Below are positions 11,853 to 24,074 of a stretch of 64,000 nt of DNA, piece by piece. Source of the stretch: Panorpa germanica (Eukaryota; Arthropoda; Insecta; Mecoptera; Panorpidae). Location: positions 5,828,001-5,892,000 of the forward strand of contig OY783223.1 of assembly GCA_963678705.1 (NCBI GenBank). The letters run 5' to 3'. The position numbers and the translations under genes were made by a program. The notes under the pieces are model-generated. The model saw only the letters and a list, made by a program, of their open reading frames with translations. It had not been told where the DNA came from and did no database searches. Position 1 is the first letter of the stretch. Each line of letters begins with the position of its first letter.

Positions 11853-12979
11853 CATTATAACAGCGGTTCTCAAAGTGTGGGGCGCGACCCCCAAGGGGGG
11901 CGCAATGATGGCTCAGGGGGGGCCCAAAGCTTGGTTGAAAAATTAATTAAATTTACTTACAAAATAATAAAGCAAACTTTTTATTTTTAAAATTACAACA
12001 AGTGTATAATTTTTAGTCAAAGTCGTAAGAGTGCCGAACATTTTATACTTTTTAGTTTATCAGAAAATACAGAAAAAAGATGCAAACCTGCTGCAATGGA
12101 CTGAAAAGGTGAAAAGCTTTGTAATGAAGCTAAGTTTGTACGAGGGCGGTCTGTAAAGTGACAATTTGGAGCTATTTTCTAATCTTAAAATTATGATTGA
12201 AGAAATGGATCTCAAAACTATTTCAACCAATGCAAAGAAATGCTTTCTTAAACACTTAGAAATTCTCAAATCTCTTTTTGAAAAATATTTTAATGAGAAC
12301 TTGGATGGTTTGGCATGGATTCAAAACCCGTTCAAACCATCAGACGATGAGTGCTCCCTCAACACGAAGGAAAAAGAAAATCCCATTGACCTCCAAGGTG
12401 ACACTGGACTTGAAATGAAGTTTAAAGAATCTTCTCTCACATGCTTCTGGATTGGTGTACAAAAGGAACACCCAATTTTGAGTGAAAGGCATTGAAAATA
12501 CTCACTCCATTCGCCACCATTTATTCTTGTGAAACTGAGTTTTCTGCTCTAGCTGCCATGGAGAGTAAATATCGCTCAAGACTGGATGCGACCAAGGAAT
12601 TCAGAATAGCGTTATCAGAACTGACACCGCATTTCAAGAAACTATGCGCAGAAAAAAAACAAGCACATCCTTCACACTGAAGCTCTTTTTATTATTATTG
12701 CTTTGACTTACAAATAACAATTATGTACTATAGTAGCTAAAATAGTTAAATAAATTGTAATTCTTTGTATAGAATTTGTTGCTTGATTACGATTAAACCT
12801 ATTGCCCCATTAGAGTATGCATAGAATGTACAAAACTTAACTAAAAACAAATTGACTGTATAATGTCAAATGCGACTTCCTTATAATATATAGGACGTTT
12901 ACATGTAGGGGGGCCCGGCTTACAGCTGGATTATGCAGGGGGGCTCGAAGTAAAAAGTTTGAGAACCGCTGCATTATAA
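11853..12979. mobile_element. hAT (Charlie/ZBED5-like) DNA transposon with intact 8-bp target-site duplication
   Basis: The element proper is 11861-12971 (1,111 bp). Its ends, CAGCGGTTCTCAAA and the inverse TTTGAGAACCGCTG, are typical of hAT-Charlie elements. It is flanked on both sides by the identical octamer CATTATAA (11853-11860 and 12972-12979), the 8-bp duplication expected of hAT insertion. The ends carry runs of G (GGGGGGCG, AGGGGGGCTCG), unlike the surrounding AT-rich DNA. The interior holds the C-terminal part of a transposase with disablements, so the element is an internally deleted relic. The target site was sequence resembling the dispersed repeat that continues at 13000-13260. 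Confidence 0.93.
12061..12680 (+). pseudogene. Remnant of a hAT transposase (C-terminal region, ZBED5-like)
   Basis: Reading forward, an open stretch from 12061 is closed by a TAA at about 12151. It resumes in the same frame and ends at 12495, then continues one frame back from 12492 to 12680. The last part contains LKILTPFATIYSCETEFSAL and then SKYRSRLDATKEFRIALSEL, the hAT dimerisation region as found in ZBED5/FAM200-type transposases, and ends QAHPSH. At least one stop and one frameshift break it, and the N-terminal BED finger and the catalytic DDE region are missing. It cannot encode an active transposase. A domesticated gene is unlikely because the frame is broken and the copy sits inside intact hAT ends. 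Confidence 0.88.
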
Positions 12980-12999
12980 CATTCACGCATGTGTGAGCA

Positions 13000-13260
13000 C
13001 AAAGTTCGTGCTTATTCGGTAAACATTTGAATCCGTGTACGAATATTTGCTTCGAGTATGTTCAAGGTACCCTACACACATGCGTTGACGACTATGACAT
13101 TAAAATATAACCTACAATGCTCAGTGTGAACGTATCAGAACGTTTATTACCCGTAATTAACAATGTTTGACAAGTATTTATGTTACAGTAAACAAGTCAC
13201 TGTCATAACCTAACTTTTATTTTATTTAAATGAATGTATCTTAAGTTGTATCATGTCAAA
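13000..13260 (+). repeat. Dispersed repeat, copy 1 (second copy at 36873)
   Basis: From about 13082 the sequence GACTATGACATTAAAATATA, followed by ACCTACAA, GTTTATTACCCGTAATT, GACAAGTATTTATGTTA and ATAACCTAACTTTTATTTTA, matches 36873-37035 block by block. No coding. The hAT element is inserted just upstream of it. Confidence 0.6.
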
Positions 13261-13949
13261 ATTACGTTCTCAAAGTACACTTTTCCTTTCCTATTTTCCC
13301 TACAAACGATTGCGGTTGTGACAGCTATTTTCAAAACATTACGAACTACATTTATACATTCATTTCATTTTGCACGTGGCCAGTATAGTTTTGCATAATC
13401 TTTCCCAGAATTCACTTACTTCAGCATGACTTAACCTCAAACAAAATTAGTCAAATTAAGAGAATCAAAAAAATAACATTATTATATAAAATTGAAAACC
13501 TGATCGTATCCGATGTGTAACAATATCCACGAATTGTTAAGTTCAATGTCACGCACCAGGAATCTGTTTAAACCATGTAGAGAGAGTGAATGAGAGAGTG
13601 CGGTTTCAAGAGGAAGAGAGGGGGGATATAAAAAAGTACTGCCATGTAATTAAAACCCGTTATCATTAATCATTTCTTTAAACCACAAATATTATTTTAT
13701 TTTATGGTAATTTTTAGGTTTGGAGTGACTTAGCAATTAGGTGGATATTTGTTTGAAGAGAATGGCCGCCATTTTTTAAAAACGTGTCCTTTACGTATAG
13801 ATTTGGGCCGAGAGCCCTAATTTGTGGGGTTTCCATTCTTTTCAGGTTTGGGGATTACATTATTCTACATTAGTTTTACCAATTAGGTAGAAACTATTTT
13901 TCTTAGTCAAGTTAGTCGATTATTTAGTTAATAGTTCCAAAAAAGAGAT

Positions 13950-14290
13950 TTCTTTTTCTTCTGATTTCTGCCTCCTGTCACCAATTCTTACCTCTGCTTT
14001 TCGCTGTCTACCTTTCGTTCACATTCCTATCAATATTTGCTTCCTCTTATTTGTCCTGCTTCTCCGTACTTCCGCCATCCTCCCTCTTTCCTTGCTAAAT
14101 CTTCCCCAGCTATAATCGATTTTCCAACCTTCTTCCGACACTCTTCATCGCTCCTCTAATATATTTCTTTGTAATTTATTTAATTTGATGTATACATTGC
14201 AATTTACAATTACTCCTTCTCTCTTCTCTTTCTTCTTACTCCATCATACTCTTCCTTCCCTCTTTCCTTGCAATATCTCCTCCAGGCCTA
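13950..14290. other. Pyrimidine-rich, coding-free stretch
   Basis: Long C/T-biased plus strand with motifs such as TGCCTCCTGTC, CTGCTTCTCCGTACTTCC and CCTCCCTCTTTCCTTGC. The last recurs internally near 14260, suggesting an internal duplication. It resembles the tracts at 25730 and 38290. Confidence 0.45.
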
Positions 14291-14299
14291 CTCAACTTT

Positions 14300-16084
14300 A
14301 TATATTATTTAGTAATATAAAAATGTAGTAAAACAGTTTGTTTTACTTTAGAGAATAACGAATATAACCAACCAGTAAAGTACCGTGCCTTAGACGGGCC
14401 CTGTATCAAAATTTGTTGGGGGCATCCAACAATGGGTAAAGATTTTTCACAAAAAGAATAAAGACGCTCGCATTGAATTAAAATAATTATATATTGATTA
14501 TACGTTATTACTTACAATTAATACTCCTAAGAACTAAGCTAAGTACGGTCTAATCTATTAAGACCTAAAACAACGATGTTAGGCCTTAGCATATATCTAG
14601 GTGGTGTTGATATAACTGCATCAAAAATTACCAAGATAAAGCAACATGTTTTAAGTAAAAATTATCCTTGAAATTATAAAGAAGAGATGTAATACTTTAT
14701 TCAATTGGGTTCAGAACTTATTTTAATAGATCATAAATTAAATCACTGATTCTTAAAAACATATTGTTCCTTTACAAATTTAGTAAAGTGGTTTTCCCAT
14801 GTGATCAGTAAAATGCGTAAATATTTCGCGCAATTGCTGATAACTTTCGCTGCTTTGCGGTCACGTGATGACATTCTATTAAATTTCTCCGAATCCGTCC
14901 ACAAAGTAACCTCCAATGTCATTGCTACAAGAATAATTGACATTTATAAATATTTGTTTCTATATTTCTTACGGCGCAATTACCAAAATTATTTGTGCAA
15001 CGTTTAATTATTTCTATCTATAAATATTGCGATTTTTATAAATCCTGAGGCACAGGGATAGTTAATAATAATATGTGGAGCCTCTTTTCATTTGGTCATA
15101 TGAGGCCTCGACATCATCCCTACACACAATTTTGATAGGAATCCAATTAGATGCGAATCGTGTCACTCTGAATGGTGATTGGAATCCTATTAGACATTAG
15201 TGAGACATTACATGAAGCTTTGGACAGCATGTCTGCACCGGCCGGAACGCTCCGTACCCCCTCTGACTCCCTAATACTTTCCAAACGAGGTTTACCGAGA
15301 TGTAAGTCGTGGTACTATCCCTTCTACTCAGATTTCAACATAACCACACCAACAAACGACCGTACACGAGTAGAACACGAGCAATAACGACTTATATGCA
15401 TAGACAGAGATCTTCACATCAAAAATTAGTCGCAGCCATCTTGAATATACTGAATCTTCGTAAATGTTCGGCTAACACGAAACTAATATTCTTGAAATCG
15501 TGTAAATAAATAACACCCCTTTTTATTATTTGTTTGTGTGGATTATAATACATATACATGGTCTCTGTAGTGGTAAGAGATAATATACCCTCCCGAACAC
15601 TGTCTAACTATTGTCTAACCGCCTTCTGATACGAGATTACTAAGATAGGACAAATTGTTTGTAGGGATAGTAGTCCTAATCATCAAATGCTCACAATTTT
15701 GAATTCAAAGTTAACTATTTATAATGATCTGTTACGGATTTTGATAAATGTCGCTACCACATTTCGAGTGGCTCCAGCGGCTGTGTCTTGTTGGCACAAC
15801 CAATCAACGATATTCACGATTTATCTGTCAGATGAACTCATCTTTATTATCAGTTAAATACAATTTAACTAATTAGTTTTAGATAATGGTATTAATTGTG
15901 TGAATTAGTTAATGCTCATCTCCGCCAACTAACAGATCTCTATCACGTGATGCTGGACAAAGGACAGAGCGTCCGTTCTTGTAATAGATAATGTAACCTT
16001 CTAAGTCTAGGCGCACATTGGATACATTACTATTTGAAGTGATTAAAGAATTAAAAATGAGCTAAACGTACATTGTAATTGTTT
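14300..16084. other. Intergenic, no gene supported
   Basis: Contains an imperfect inverted repeat around 15137-15192 (GATAGGAATCCAATTA facing ATTGGAATCCTATTAG) and short open frames at 14743-15509 without recognisable motifs. Nothing else stands out. Confidence 0.45.
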
Positions 16085-16215
16085 TAAAAATTAGAAAAGT
16101 AGCGTCACTAAAATCTCTGTAACTTGTAAACTAATGGTCGAAATGTCATGAAATTTTGACACGTATCGTTAGAAGGTTGGCACTATCTAAAAATCATATA
16201 GATTTGTCAACAGTG
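16085..16215 (-). repeat. Dispersed repeat family (copies also near 29365 and 37585)
   Basis: The reverse complement reads from an AGATAGTGCCAACCTTC block through GTGTCAAAATTTCATGACAT and TTTACAAGTTACAGAGATTT to GACGCTACT. The same order is seen forward at 29365-29510 and, more diverged, at 37585-37700. Non-coding. Confidence 0.6.
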
Positions 16216-16365
16216 ATTCTATCTATACATGTATAGCGGGTATAATATATGCTTCTTGGGAAACCAATGTTTTTATGTGCTTCAAATAATTAAAAACTCT
16301 CTGAGAGCGCACACTGGTTGCTGTTCTAACCTTCTATACTTCTAAGTTTAATATTTCTTTTCGAG

Positions 16366-16978
16366 TTAAGGTGAAACGATACATGGCCATTTTTTTCTAG
16401 CGAAATATAGATGGCGATACTATACAGCAGGTTAAATATTATCAAAAAAACCATGTTTTTTTATGTTTAAATCATTTTATGTAAGTAACTATAAACGCGA
16501 ATCAAAATCTAAAGCTGCAATTAGTTAGATGAATAACGTATCTACATTTTAAGCTTTCTTCCACTGACTTTTAATGAGTTGAAACCGCAAAAATAACTTT
16601 TGAAATTTAATTTTCTAGTTAAATTCCAATTTTTATACTCTATATATTTTTAAGTCTTAAGCGTAAGTTTGAAAACCATAATAAAGGTTATAAAATTTAT
16701 GACAAACCCTTAGAAATGTTACCAGTCATATAAAAATTAAAATTTTACTAGAAAATATAGCAATATTCATTTTCAAAACTTATTTTTGCAGTTCCAACTC
16801 ATTAAAAGTCAGTGGAAGAAAGCTTAAAATGTAGATACGTTATTCATCTAACTAATTGCAGCTTTAGATTTTGATTCGCGTTTATAGTTACTTACATAAA
16901 ACGATTTAAACATAAAAAAGCATGGTTTCTATATCTATATTTCGCGAGAAAAAATGGCCAAGTATCGTTTCACCTTAA
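16366..16978. mobile_element. Foldback element with ~270-bp inverted arms, flanked by TTAA
   Basis: Left arm about 16370-16645 and right arm about 16712-16974 are reverse complements with few mismatches: GGTGAAACGATAC at the left tip, GCTTTCTTCCACTGACTTTT deeper in, and TTCGCG or TAGCG variants. TTAA borders each tip (16366-16369 and 16975-16978), consistent with a TTAA target duplication as in piggyBac-like elements, or simply part of the repeat. The transcript would fold into one long hairpin. No transposase inside; the ~65-bp centre is AT-rich. Confidence 0.85.
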
Positions 16979-17633
16979 GTGACGTAACACACATCTAATA
17001 GTTTTTTTACCGTTTTATAAACAATATAAAGAAAGTAATATTCAAAATATTCGTCTTCTAATTGTTACGGTAGATGTTTTTGGCAGGTCTTGTAAAAACA
17101 CCGTGTAAAACAATGGTCAAACTGTCTGGCAATGCGCCACCCAGTAAATAAAACAAATTAAAACGCAGCAGCTGCAAAACAACAAAAAAAAAACACTTTT
17201 AATACAAGTATGATCTCACAACAAAATAATAATAATGTAGAGAAAAGTAAAAACAAAAAGAATACGGAATTTGTCATTTAGTTAACCTCACTTTTCTTGT
17301 TTTTGTTTTCTTGTATTTATTGTTTTTGGCATAATCGATTGTCACGCCATATGGGCAAGTAGTGTCAACCTAACGAAGTAAAATAACTGTGATTGAAAAA
17401 CGCGTTCACTATTAAATAAATTGAGGACTCTTATAAATACGTGAAATAAATTCCTTTAATCGCATCCTTAATTCCGAAGTAGAGAAGATCGTCCACTTGT
17501 TGATAGCTTTACACATTCTGATGCAAATATAGAATAGAGGAGACCGGTGCTTAATGTAATTGTTCTACTAAACCCCTCTACTGGTACAATCAGTGTCGCA
17601 TCTATTATAACTCGGAGATACCATGAGCTAAAG

Positions 17634-18257
17634 AATGGACTTGTGTCCTATATCTTAATTTCTACAAAAGTGTACTATATATTGACAAAGTGGGTTACTA
17701 GAACCTCAAATGTCCAATTATTTTTTAATAAATCCTTATATGTTAAGAGATATTAACAATTAAAGAAGTCATTTTGTCTCTTTAATTATTAAAGGGATTC
17801 AACGTTGTACACATTCCAAGTGCATGTGACATCACAATCCTTGTGTAAGGTTGCCAATCTTACAGCTCATAAATCTCTGCTATATGTATTTATATATCAA
17901 AATATCAAATATTATTTACAGCTATTTCAAGGAACAATCAAATTTCAATATTATGTCTGCCTTAGCAGGGTTAAATAAAATAAAAACTTATTATTCTTTG
18001 ATTTGTCTTGATTATTTGACTACCAACAGCTACAGAACATTACCACAGTACTGACCTACTCAACAAATAACTGACGTTAAAATGCATTCACGTCATACAA
18101 ATATGGCCGACTATTTCTAGCGCTAAAACTACAATTCAAACTTTTAATTGCTTTATCTCCGTCAATATTTTGATATTTAATAAAATAGACACCCCAATAC
18201 ACATTTATTAACATCAATTTCAATCAACAATTGAAAAATCCACCACTAAAAAGTGAG
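17634..18257 (+). mobile_element. Non-autonomous DNA transposon, family 1, copy C (3' end lost)
   Basis: The left end AATGGACTTGTGTCCTATA has one change from the usual end. The interior is collinear with copies A, B, F and G. The element stops after AAAAAGTGAGG, so the last ~13 bases including the right terminal repeat are missing. Frames across it are repeat sequence, not genes. Confidence 0.85.
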
Positions 18258-18608
18258 GCAATTGATTTTGGCAATAAACACCACAATGTTGCATAAGACG
18301 TACAAAAATATGAATCCAAACCTGTCCTGAACTTAAATATGTATAAAATTAACATAATAGCATCAAAAATACCTCTGTAAACAAATATTATACAACTTTA
18401 TAAATAAAAAAATGGGATAATTTGAATGAATCATGAAACCATAGAACATTTTCATACGAAATTTATAAATTTCCTTAAATACTACAATTACATCTTACAT
18501 CTCACTCTAACGCATATATGTTTATGTATTTGTCTCTATTAAATATAATACAACATACAAAAAAACATTGAAGACAATGTAAATATGATTGAGTGGTGGG
18601 GGAGAAGT

Positions 18609-18616
18609 TATAAAAA
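18609..18616 (+). promoter_or_regulatory. Candidate TATA box
   Basis: TATAAAAA lies in a locally GC-richer context (ACAGCCGGTAGAGGGACG follows) about 30 bases before the presumed transcription start of a 5' noncoding exon ending at 18835. It is the clearest core-promoter-like signal between 8.2 and 37 kb. Which gene it serves is inferred, not shown. Confidence 0.4.
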
Positions 18617-18639
18617 CAGCCGGTAGAGGGACGAATGCA

Positions 18640-18835
18640 AACATTTGTTATTTAGCGGTTGCTCTACTTGAATTTGAAATACCAGTGTTTGTTAGTGGTG
18701 ATCGTGGTGTATTTAATTATCGAGAAATTACATTTGTTTAAAGCAAATAAAATCCACCGGTTATTAAATTAGTGTCAGAAGATATTCTACACCTTTCAAG
18801 AACACACAGCACCGGCTGCGACTCTATTACGACAG
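18640..18835 (+). other. Possible 5' noncoding exon (of the aquaporin gene?)
   Basis: About 200 bases between the candidate TATA box and a good splice donor (GACAG followed by GTAAGA at 18836). There is no long open frame. The downstream aquaporin coding exon is preceded by an acceptor (TTTCTTTTTCAG at 37182-37193), so a noncoding exon must exist upstream, and this is one candidate. It would imply an 18.4-kb first intron. A second candidate donor is at 34626. Confidence 0.3.
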
Positions 18836-20518
18836 GTAAGACACTGTTTTAATATTTATTTTAATTAAATAATAATTATCGTGTATTTATTAATAAAATT
18901 GTTTACAAAAATTAACTAAAATATGATTCCCTAATTAAGCTTAACAAATATTTATTAGTTTGAGTAATAGCGTTTGTATAATACAAGTAATTTTAAATGC
19001 CCTTGTACCTTCTCCAACTCAGACTCAGATGTCGTGGTCTTATGTTGAAAAATATTGTGTTCTATATACATAAATAATTTCAATACACGAGTATATTTGC
19101 ATATATTTAACACAAACTTTACATAACAATTTTATATAAATGTTATATAGTATTTTACATACTCATTAAACATAACCTTACATATTTTTTTCTTAAATGA
19201 AAACTAGTAATATTTAATTTAAAAGGGTGTTATTTTATAGTATATGCTAATTTGACACAAGCTAATTCCAAAGTTCATTTTCAACTTTTTATATAGAAAT
19301 TGTGTTGCAGTGTAAGATTCACACTTACTAGTTTAAAACAAGCTAATTCGAAGGTTGATTTTTAGGATGGCACTTCTTGAGATTACTTAAGAGACCAATA
19401 ATTCTCTCAATCCCTTTAACCGCTCATTAAAATATAGAATTTATTAAATACATATATTTTTTTGTGTAATGTATTGTAGGTATTGATATTAGAATATTAA
19501 GATAAAAAATTAATTAGTGAATTATTAAAATATTTAGTAATTTGTAAAATTTAATTATAAATTATAAAATATGTATAAAAAATGTTTGATAGTGGCTATG
19601 ACGATTAAAAGTCAAGGCAAATAAATAAATAAATATAAAAAATTAAAAAATAAGAACAAAAAATGGGCCGTGGTCCTACGAACGCTAGGAAATTATGAAT
19701 AAAAAAAAATTAGGAAATTATATAGAAAATACAGTTACGTGGTTTTAAAGTTTATCTAACACAACAAATCTTACCTGTAACGTAAACAGTTTTACCTAAG
19801 ATATAACGTTTTGTAAAATGTATCACGGCTTTTTAAAAAAAGCTTTTTTTTAAGAATTTAAGGTATATAAATAGCTATATAAAATAATAAAATAAAAAAC
19901 CTTTTTATAATTATTATTACTAAGTTTTGTTGTTATGTAAAATATTATATAAAAGTAAGGTAACATCTATGTTTTATGTTTTGCAGGAATTAAAATATTA
20001 AAGATTTTGCGCTTTAAAATATAAATTCTTTTCATCTGTTAAATAATACATGTTTTGTTTCTTCAAATTAAGACAGACTATTGAGTTTCTAATAGATCCG
20101 AGTATTTTTGTGCACATCTGATTGTATATGCCTTTTGTGTGTGTCGTAGTTAAATATGTGTATATATAATTGGACGACAATATTAAATAAATATTGACTA
20201 TATGTTAATAATTTTAACTTAAATTTACAACTGTATTTACTGTTTGATAATTATATAATTTAATTATAATATATACACCTCGAAATACAATTACGTCTAA
20301 ATGAATATGTTATGTAATTGCTACATTGATCTCCATTTGTTTACGGAGTAAACTTCACAAGCATGAAAAGTTTTCTTTACTTTACATCGATCAGTTCTTC
20401 AGATCTTATCAAGATTCAGTTATCTTTTATTATTTAATCCCTGAAAAGGTGTTCCTAAGAAGTTTTATGTGTATGCTAATACGCAAAATGGTAGATTTAT
20501 TTCTTAACGTTATATATA
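18836..20518. other. Non-coding, very AT-rich, nothing recognised
   Basis: Long A/T runs, AAATAAATAAAT units near 19620 and no convincing open frame. It could be the beginning of a long aquaporin intron. Confidence 0.4.
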
Positions 20519-20655
20519 AGGTCTTTCAACAAGAGGTGTCATTTTAAATCAATAGAAAAACGCAATATTTTCGTGAAAAGTGATGATATTTTTATTTTAA
20601 TCCAAAGAAGAAACACTGAGATTAATAATGGAACACAATATCTGCCAAATCGTTT
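20519..20655 (+). repeat. Dispersed repeat, half copy (fuller copy at 31180)
   Basis: GTCTTTCAACAAGAGGTGTC, then AAATCAATAGAAAAACGCAA, TATTTTTATTTTAATC and AATATCTGCCAAAT, match 31182-31312 in order. The inverted right end found at 31313-31350 is absent here. Confidence 0.6.
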
Positions 20656-23037
20656 ACCTAATAGGTAACTTTTGTTATGTTAAATAAACCTTACTTACAA
20701 GTAACTGAATATAGCGGATTATAACAGATTTTAATTGAATTTGGCGTGAAACTAGAAAAAGGGGTCATTTACCATCAAACTCTGCTGCTTATTATAGAAT
20801 TTGGAAGCATTTTTACTTATTTTAAAGGGTTTCAAAACTTTCTAGTTTTTTAAAAGTTATCAGCTATGATCCTCACGTTCGACATACAACTGGTTCGTTT
20901 GGTGATATCATTTTTCATAATTTATGCCACTTAGATGTTCGTTTTAAGTTTATTAATAAATTTAAAATACATAAAACTAATTATTCTGTAATATTTGTTC
21001 ATTATTCTTCATTGTTATCACTTTAAAAATGTCTTAATTACGTGACCGGTGACATCTAGAAATATTTTGGCGGATAATTGAGCAGTGGGAGATAATAGGA
21101 GTTGAGTTCGTGCTGCGTTTAAACACAAATTCAGATACGAGTTGAAGACACCAAATAATTAGTAACAAATCATAATTATCTATGAGTAAAGTCATTAAAA
21201 GAAGCTGTAGAGTTCGAATTAAAATAAATGGATCAGGGAATATGAATAAATTTCATTTTAATATGTTTTTTGAAACTGGAGTTTTGAAAAAATAGATATG
21301 TTATATAATATTTCGATATTACACATATATAAGACTTCGACACTATAAAAACTACCAACGAAGTAAGGGGACGGTGGTCATATGGGATATAAAATAGTTT
21401 GACAGGATCGAAAATAGATCGAAGTTAAACAAATATAAAAAAGCAACTTATAGTTACGATAGTTTATCTTTCAGCAAGTACACCTCGACATTTTGCTTGC
21501 ATGGTCCTGTCTTCGAGAAAGGTTTACTAATGTCTAAGAAATGAGATTTTGTTTAATCTTAATTTTACTTTATCTTCACATAATAAACATATTTTTAGAA
21601 AGGAAGTATTGTATAATACGTGGTGGGCCATTAGCTGGTTTCTTTTTGAAAGTGCTTATAAAACTACACCGCTGATTATTTTTAAGTGATTGTTACTTTA
21701 ATTAAGAGAGCACACCTTCCGATTATTTATGAAAATCAATTTTAGTTCAATAGCTGCCGCTGCTGGCTTGGCAGTAGCCCGTAACTGAACCTACCTCTTA
21801 ACCTAAGTATTTTACAATGTATTCAATTGGTTATATTTCACGAATAGCTCCATGTATTTTTTCTGTAAGTGCGTCAATTGCTTCAATAAATAGTTATAGT
21901 AATGATAGTCTAGAATATTTCCCCAAAACAAAAAATCCAACAGCGTGCTGCCAATATCTAAATAACTCATTTCAAAAAGAAACCAACACATGGCCCATCC
22001 TAAACAATACTACTTGAAAGTACCCTAAGAGTAACAGAAGCAAAAAAAAATATCTACAAAATCAATAACGTGATAATGACTTATCATAAAAATTATCAAT
22101 TAATTAATATTTGTGAGTATGCACACCATAAACAAAGGTAAGCGTTTATTAACAACCAGATAGTGTTGACATCTAGCGGTGACAATGTTTACTATTGTTA
22201 TCAATATATAAATATTGATAAAAAACATTAGTATTAGATGGAGATAACATGAGTTTCATCATCAACAACATCTACAACAACAAGAATATTCGCGTAGACA
22301 CAAAGTAGTACGTAATCGTCGTATACGAATTGGGTTGTTAACTGATTTTAATTGTTTATTGAAATATGGGTTAATTAAGGAGGTATAGGACGTTAACGTA
22401 AATGATGAAAACGTCGTGAAATTTGGAGGGTCAATACAAATAGTTAAAATACATGCTGTCTCAAAATTTTAGAGACCTAGGGTTCCTAGTTTTCTTTTTA
22501 TACATGATTTAAAATAGTCATTTTCCATACAAATCATAATTTTTAGCTCAATTTCACTATGAAGAAATAGTGACACGGCTTTCAAAAACTAGGTGTATAT
22601 AATAGAATCTTTTCTGTAACTATTGCAAAAAGAAAATTATCAAAAGGATACCTATATACGAAAATATTTAAATAAAACCAGTAAGACACAGTAAGTGTGG
22701 GTTATGAGCCGGCAACGTTGCAAATCCCAATTTGAGCGGGAAATTCAAAATCGGAATAAATATTTTATAAAATATAAGAAGAAGGATGCTATGTAATTTT
22801 CTTGATTTATTCTATATGGTGCAATTATTTTTAGATTTCGTGGACAACAAAAAAAAAACTTTTTGACAGAAAATAATTCCTTTTATATTGATAGGAGGGC
22901 AGAGGGGGGAGCTTTGGTAAGATCTACGGTAGGCTACGTTGGGAGAGGGGAGGTTCAAAAGATTCTAAAATGAGGTACATACGTAATCTTTGTATACCAC
23001 GACAATATATGAAAACTCTATGGGTTACCACAACACC
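20656..23037. other. Non-coding, nothing firmly recognised
   Basis: No gene-like frame with codon or motif support. Poly-A stretches and short frames only (for example 21817-22017). Confidence 0.4.
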
Positions 23038-23277
23038 TGCTAGCGCTGTGACGTTTGATGCTGCATCTCTTTTACTCTTCCCTTGTTTAATAGCGATGGT
23101 AGTGAGGAAGAAGGTAAAGAAGGAAATTACGTCCACTACTCAATCATTTTTTAGAAATTTTAAAGCAAAAAAATGACTATTTCAATGGATAATAACTTCT
23201 ATAATATTGCGAATTGAAGAAAAATAATTAAGTTTTTGATAGGCAACTTTATCAGTTTTATATAAATTAAGTTATGG
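23038..23277 (+). repeat. Dispersed repeat, copy 2 (first copy at 4736)
   Basis: Starts TGCTAGCGCTGTGACGTTTG and follows the block order of 4736-4960, with an extra ~40 bp in the middle. Overlapping open frames on both strands here are repeat-derived. Confidence 0.6.
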
Positions 23278-23779
23278 TACTTAGCGATCTATCTGACAGG
23301 TGTACAAGTAAATAAAACTATTACAACAATTTAAAATATTTACTCTAAGAATAATGTAAATATGTTTTTAAAAAGTAGTTAATTATATTGTTTACTTCTT
23401 TATAAAAAAATATAAATTTATCTTAAGATTGTAGATAGCTAAGTCTAACATGACTAATGGATATTATTAGAATTTAATTATGTGCAAAAAAATGAATGTA
23501 ATTTAAATCAGAATTAGTGACGTCACTTCGCTGAAGTAGCCTTGAACCTTGAAGCAGTTGAATTGTTTATTTTTTGTTGTTTAATTAAATTTGTTTACTA
23601 CTTACTTGATCTTGAAAAAAAGAAAATCAATTTTATTGTTCTGGTAGAATTCCATGTTTGGTTGCGTCGTCAATTGGTAAGTGCCAATAATATAATCATC
23701 AATTGGTAGTACAAATTGATAATAAAATTAACAAGAGCGCAGGTCAACACAGAGCCGTCCCAGAATTTATGTACCATGC

Positions 23780-23935
23780 CATATTGATAAAGTTGGTTAC
23801 TAGAACCTCAAATGTCCAATTACTTGTTAATAACTCCTTATATGTTAGAAAATATTAACAATTAAAAAAGTCATTTTGTCTCTTTAATTATTAAAGGGAT
23901 CAACGATATAGGAAATTCCAATGCATGGTACGTCA
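23780..23935 (+). mobile_element. Family-1 transposon, fragment D
   Basis: Matches only the left-central part of the element: ATATTGATAAAGTTGGTTAC, AACCTCAAATGTCCAATTA, then TTTGTCTCTTTAATTATTAA and AATGCATG. Both ends are missing. Confidence 0.75.
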
Positions 23936-24074
23936 CATTCGATAATATAAGTGTATATATAATACGTCATTTACTACTAACAGCTGGTTGTGCAACCCAA
24001 GAAGTATTGTATAACGAAGGTGGGGAACAAAGGAAAAATTATTTCAATTATTTCTTTTGTAATGTGTGGAGCAT

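Noticed and set aside
12060-12269. Minus-strand frame across the hAT element
   Set aside because: Shadow of the transposase remnant read on the plus strand.
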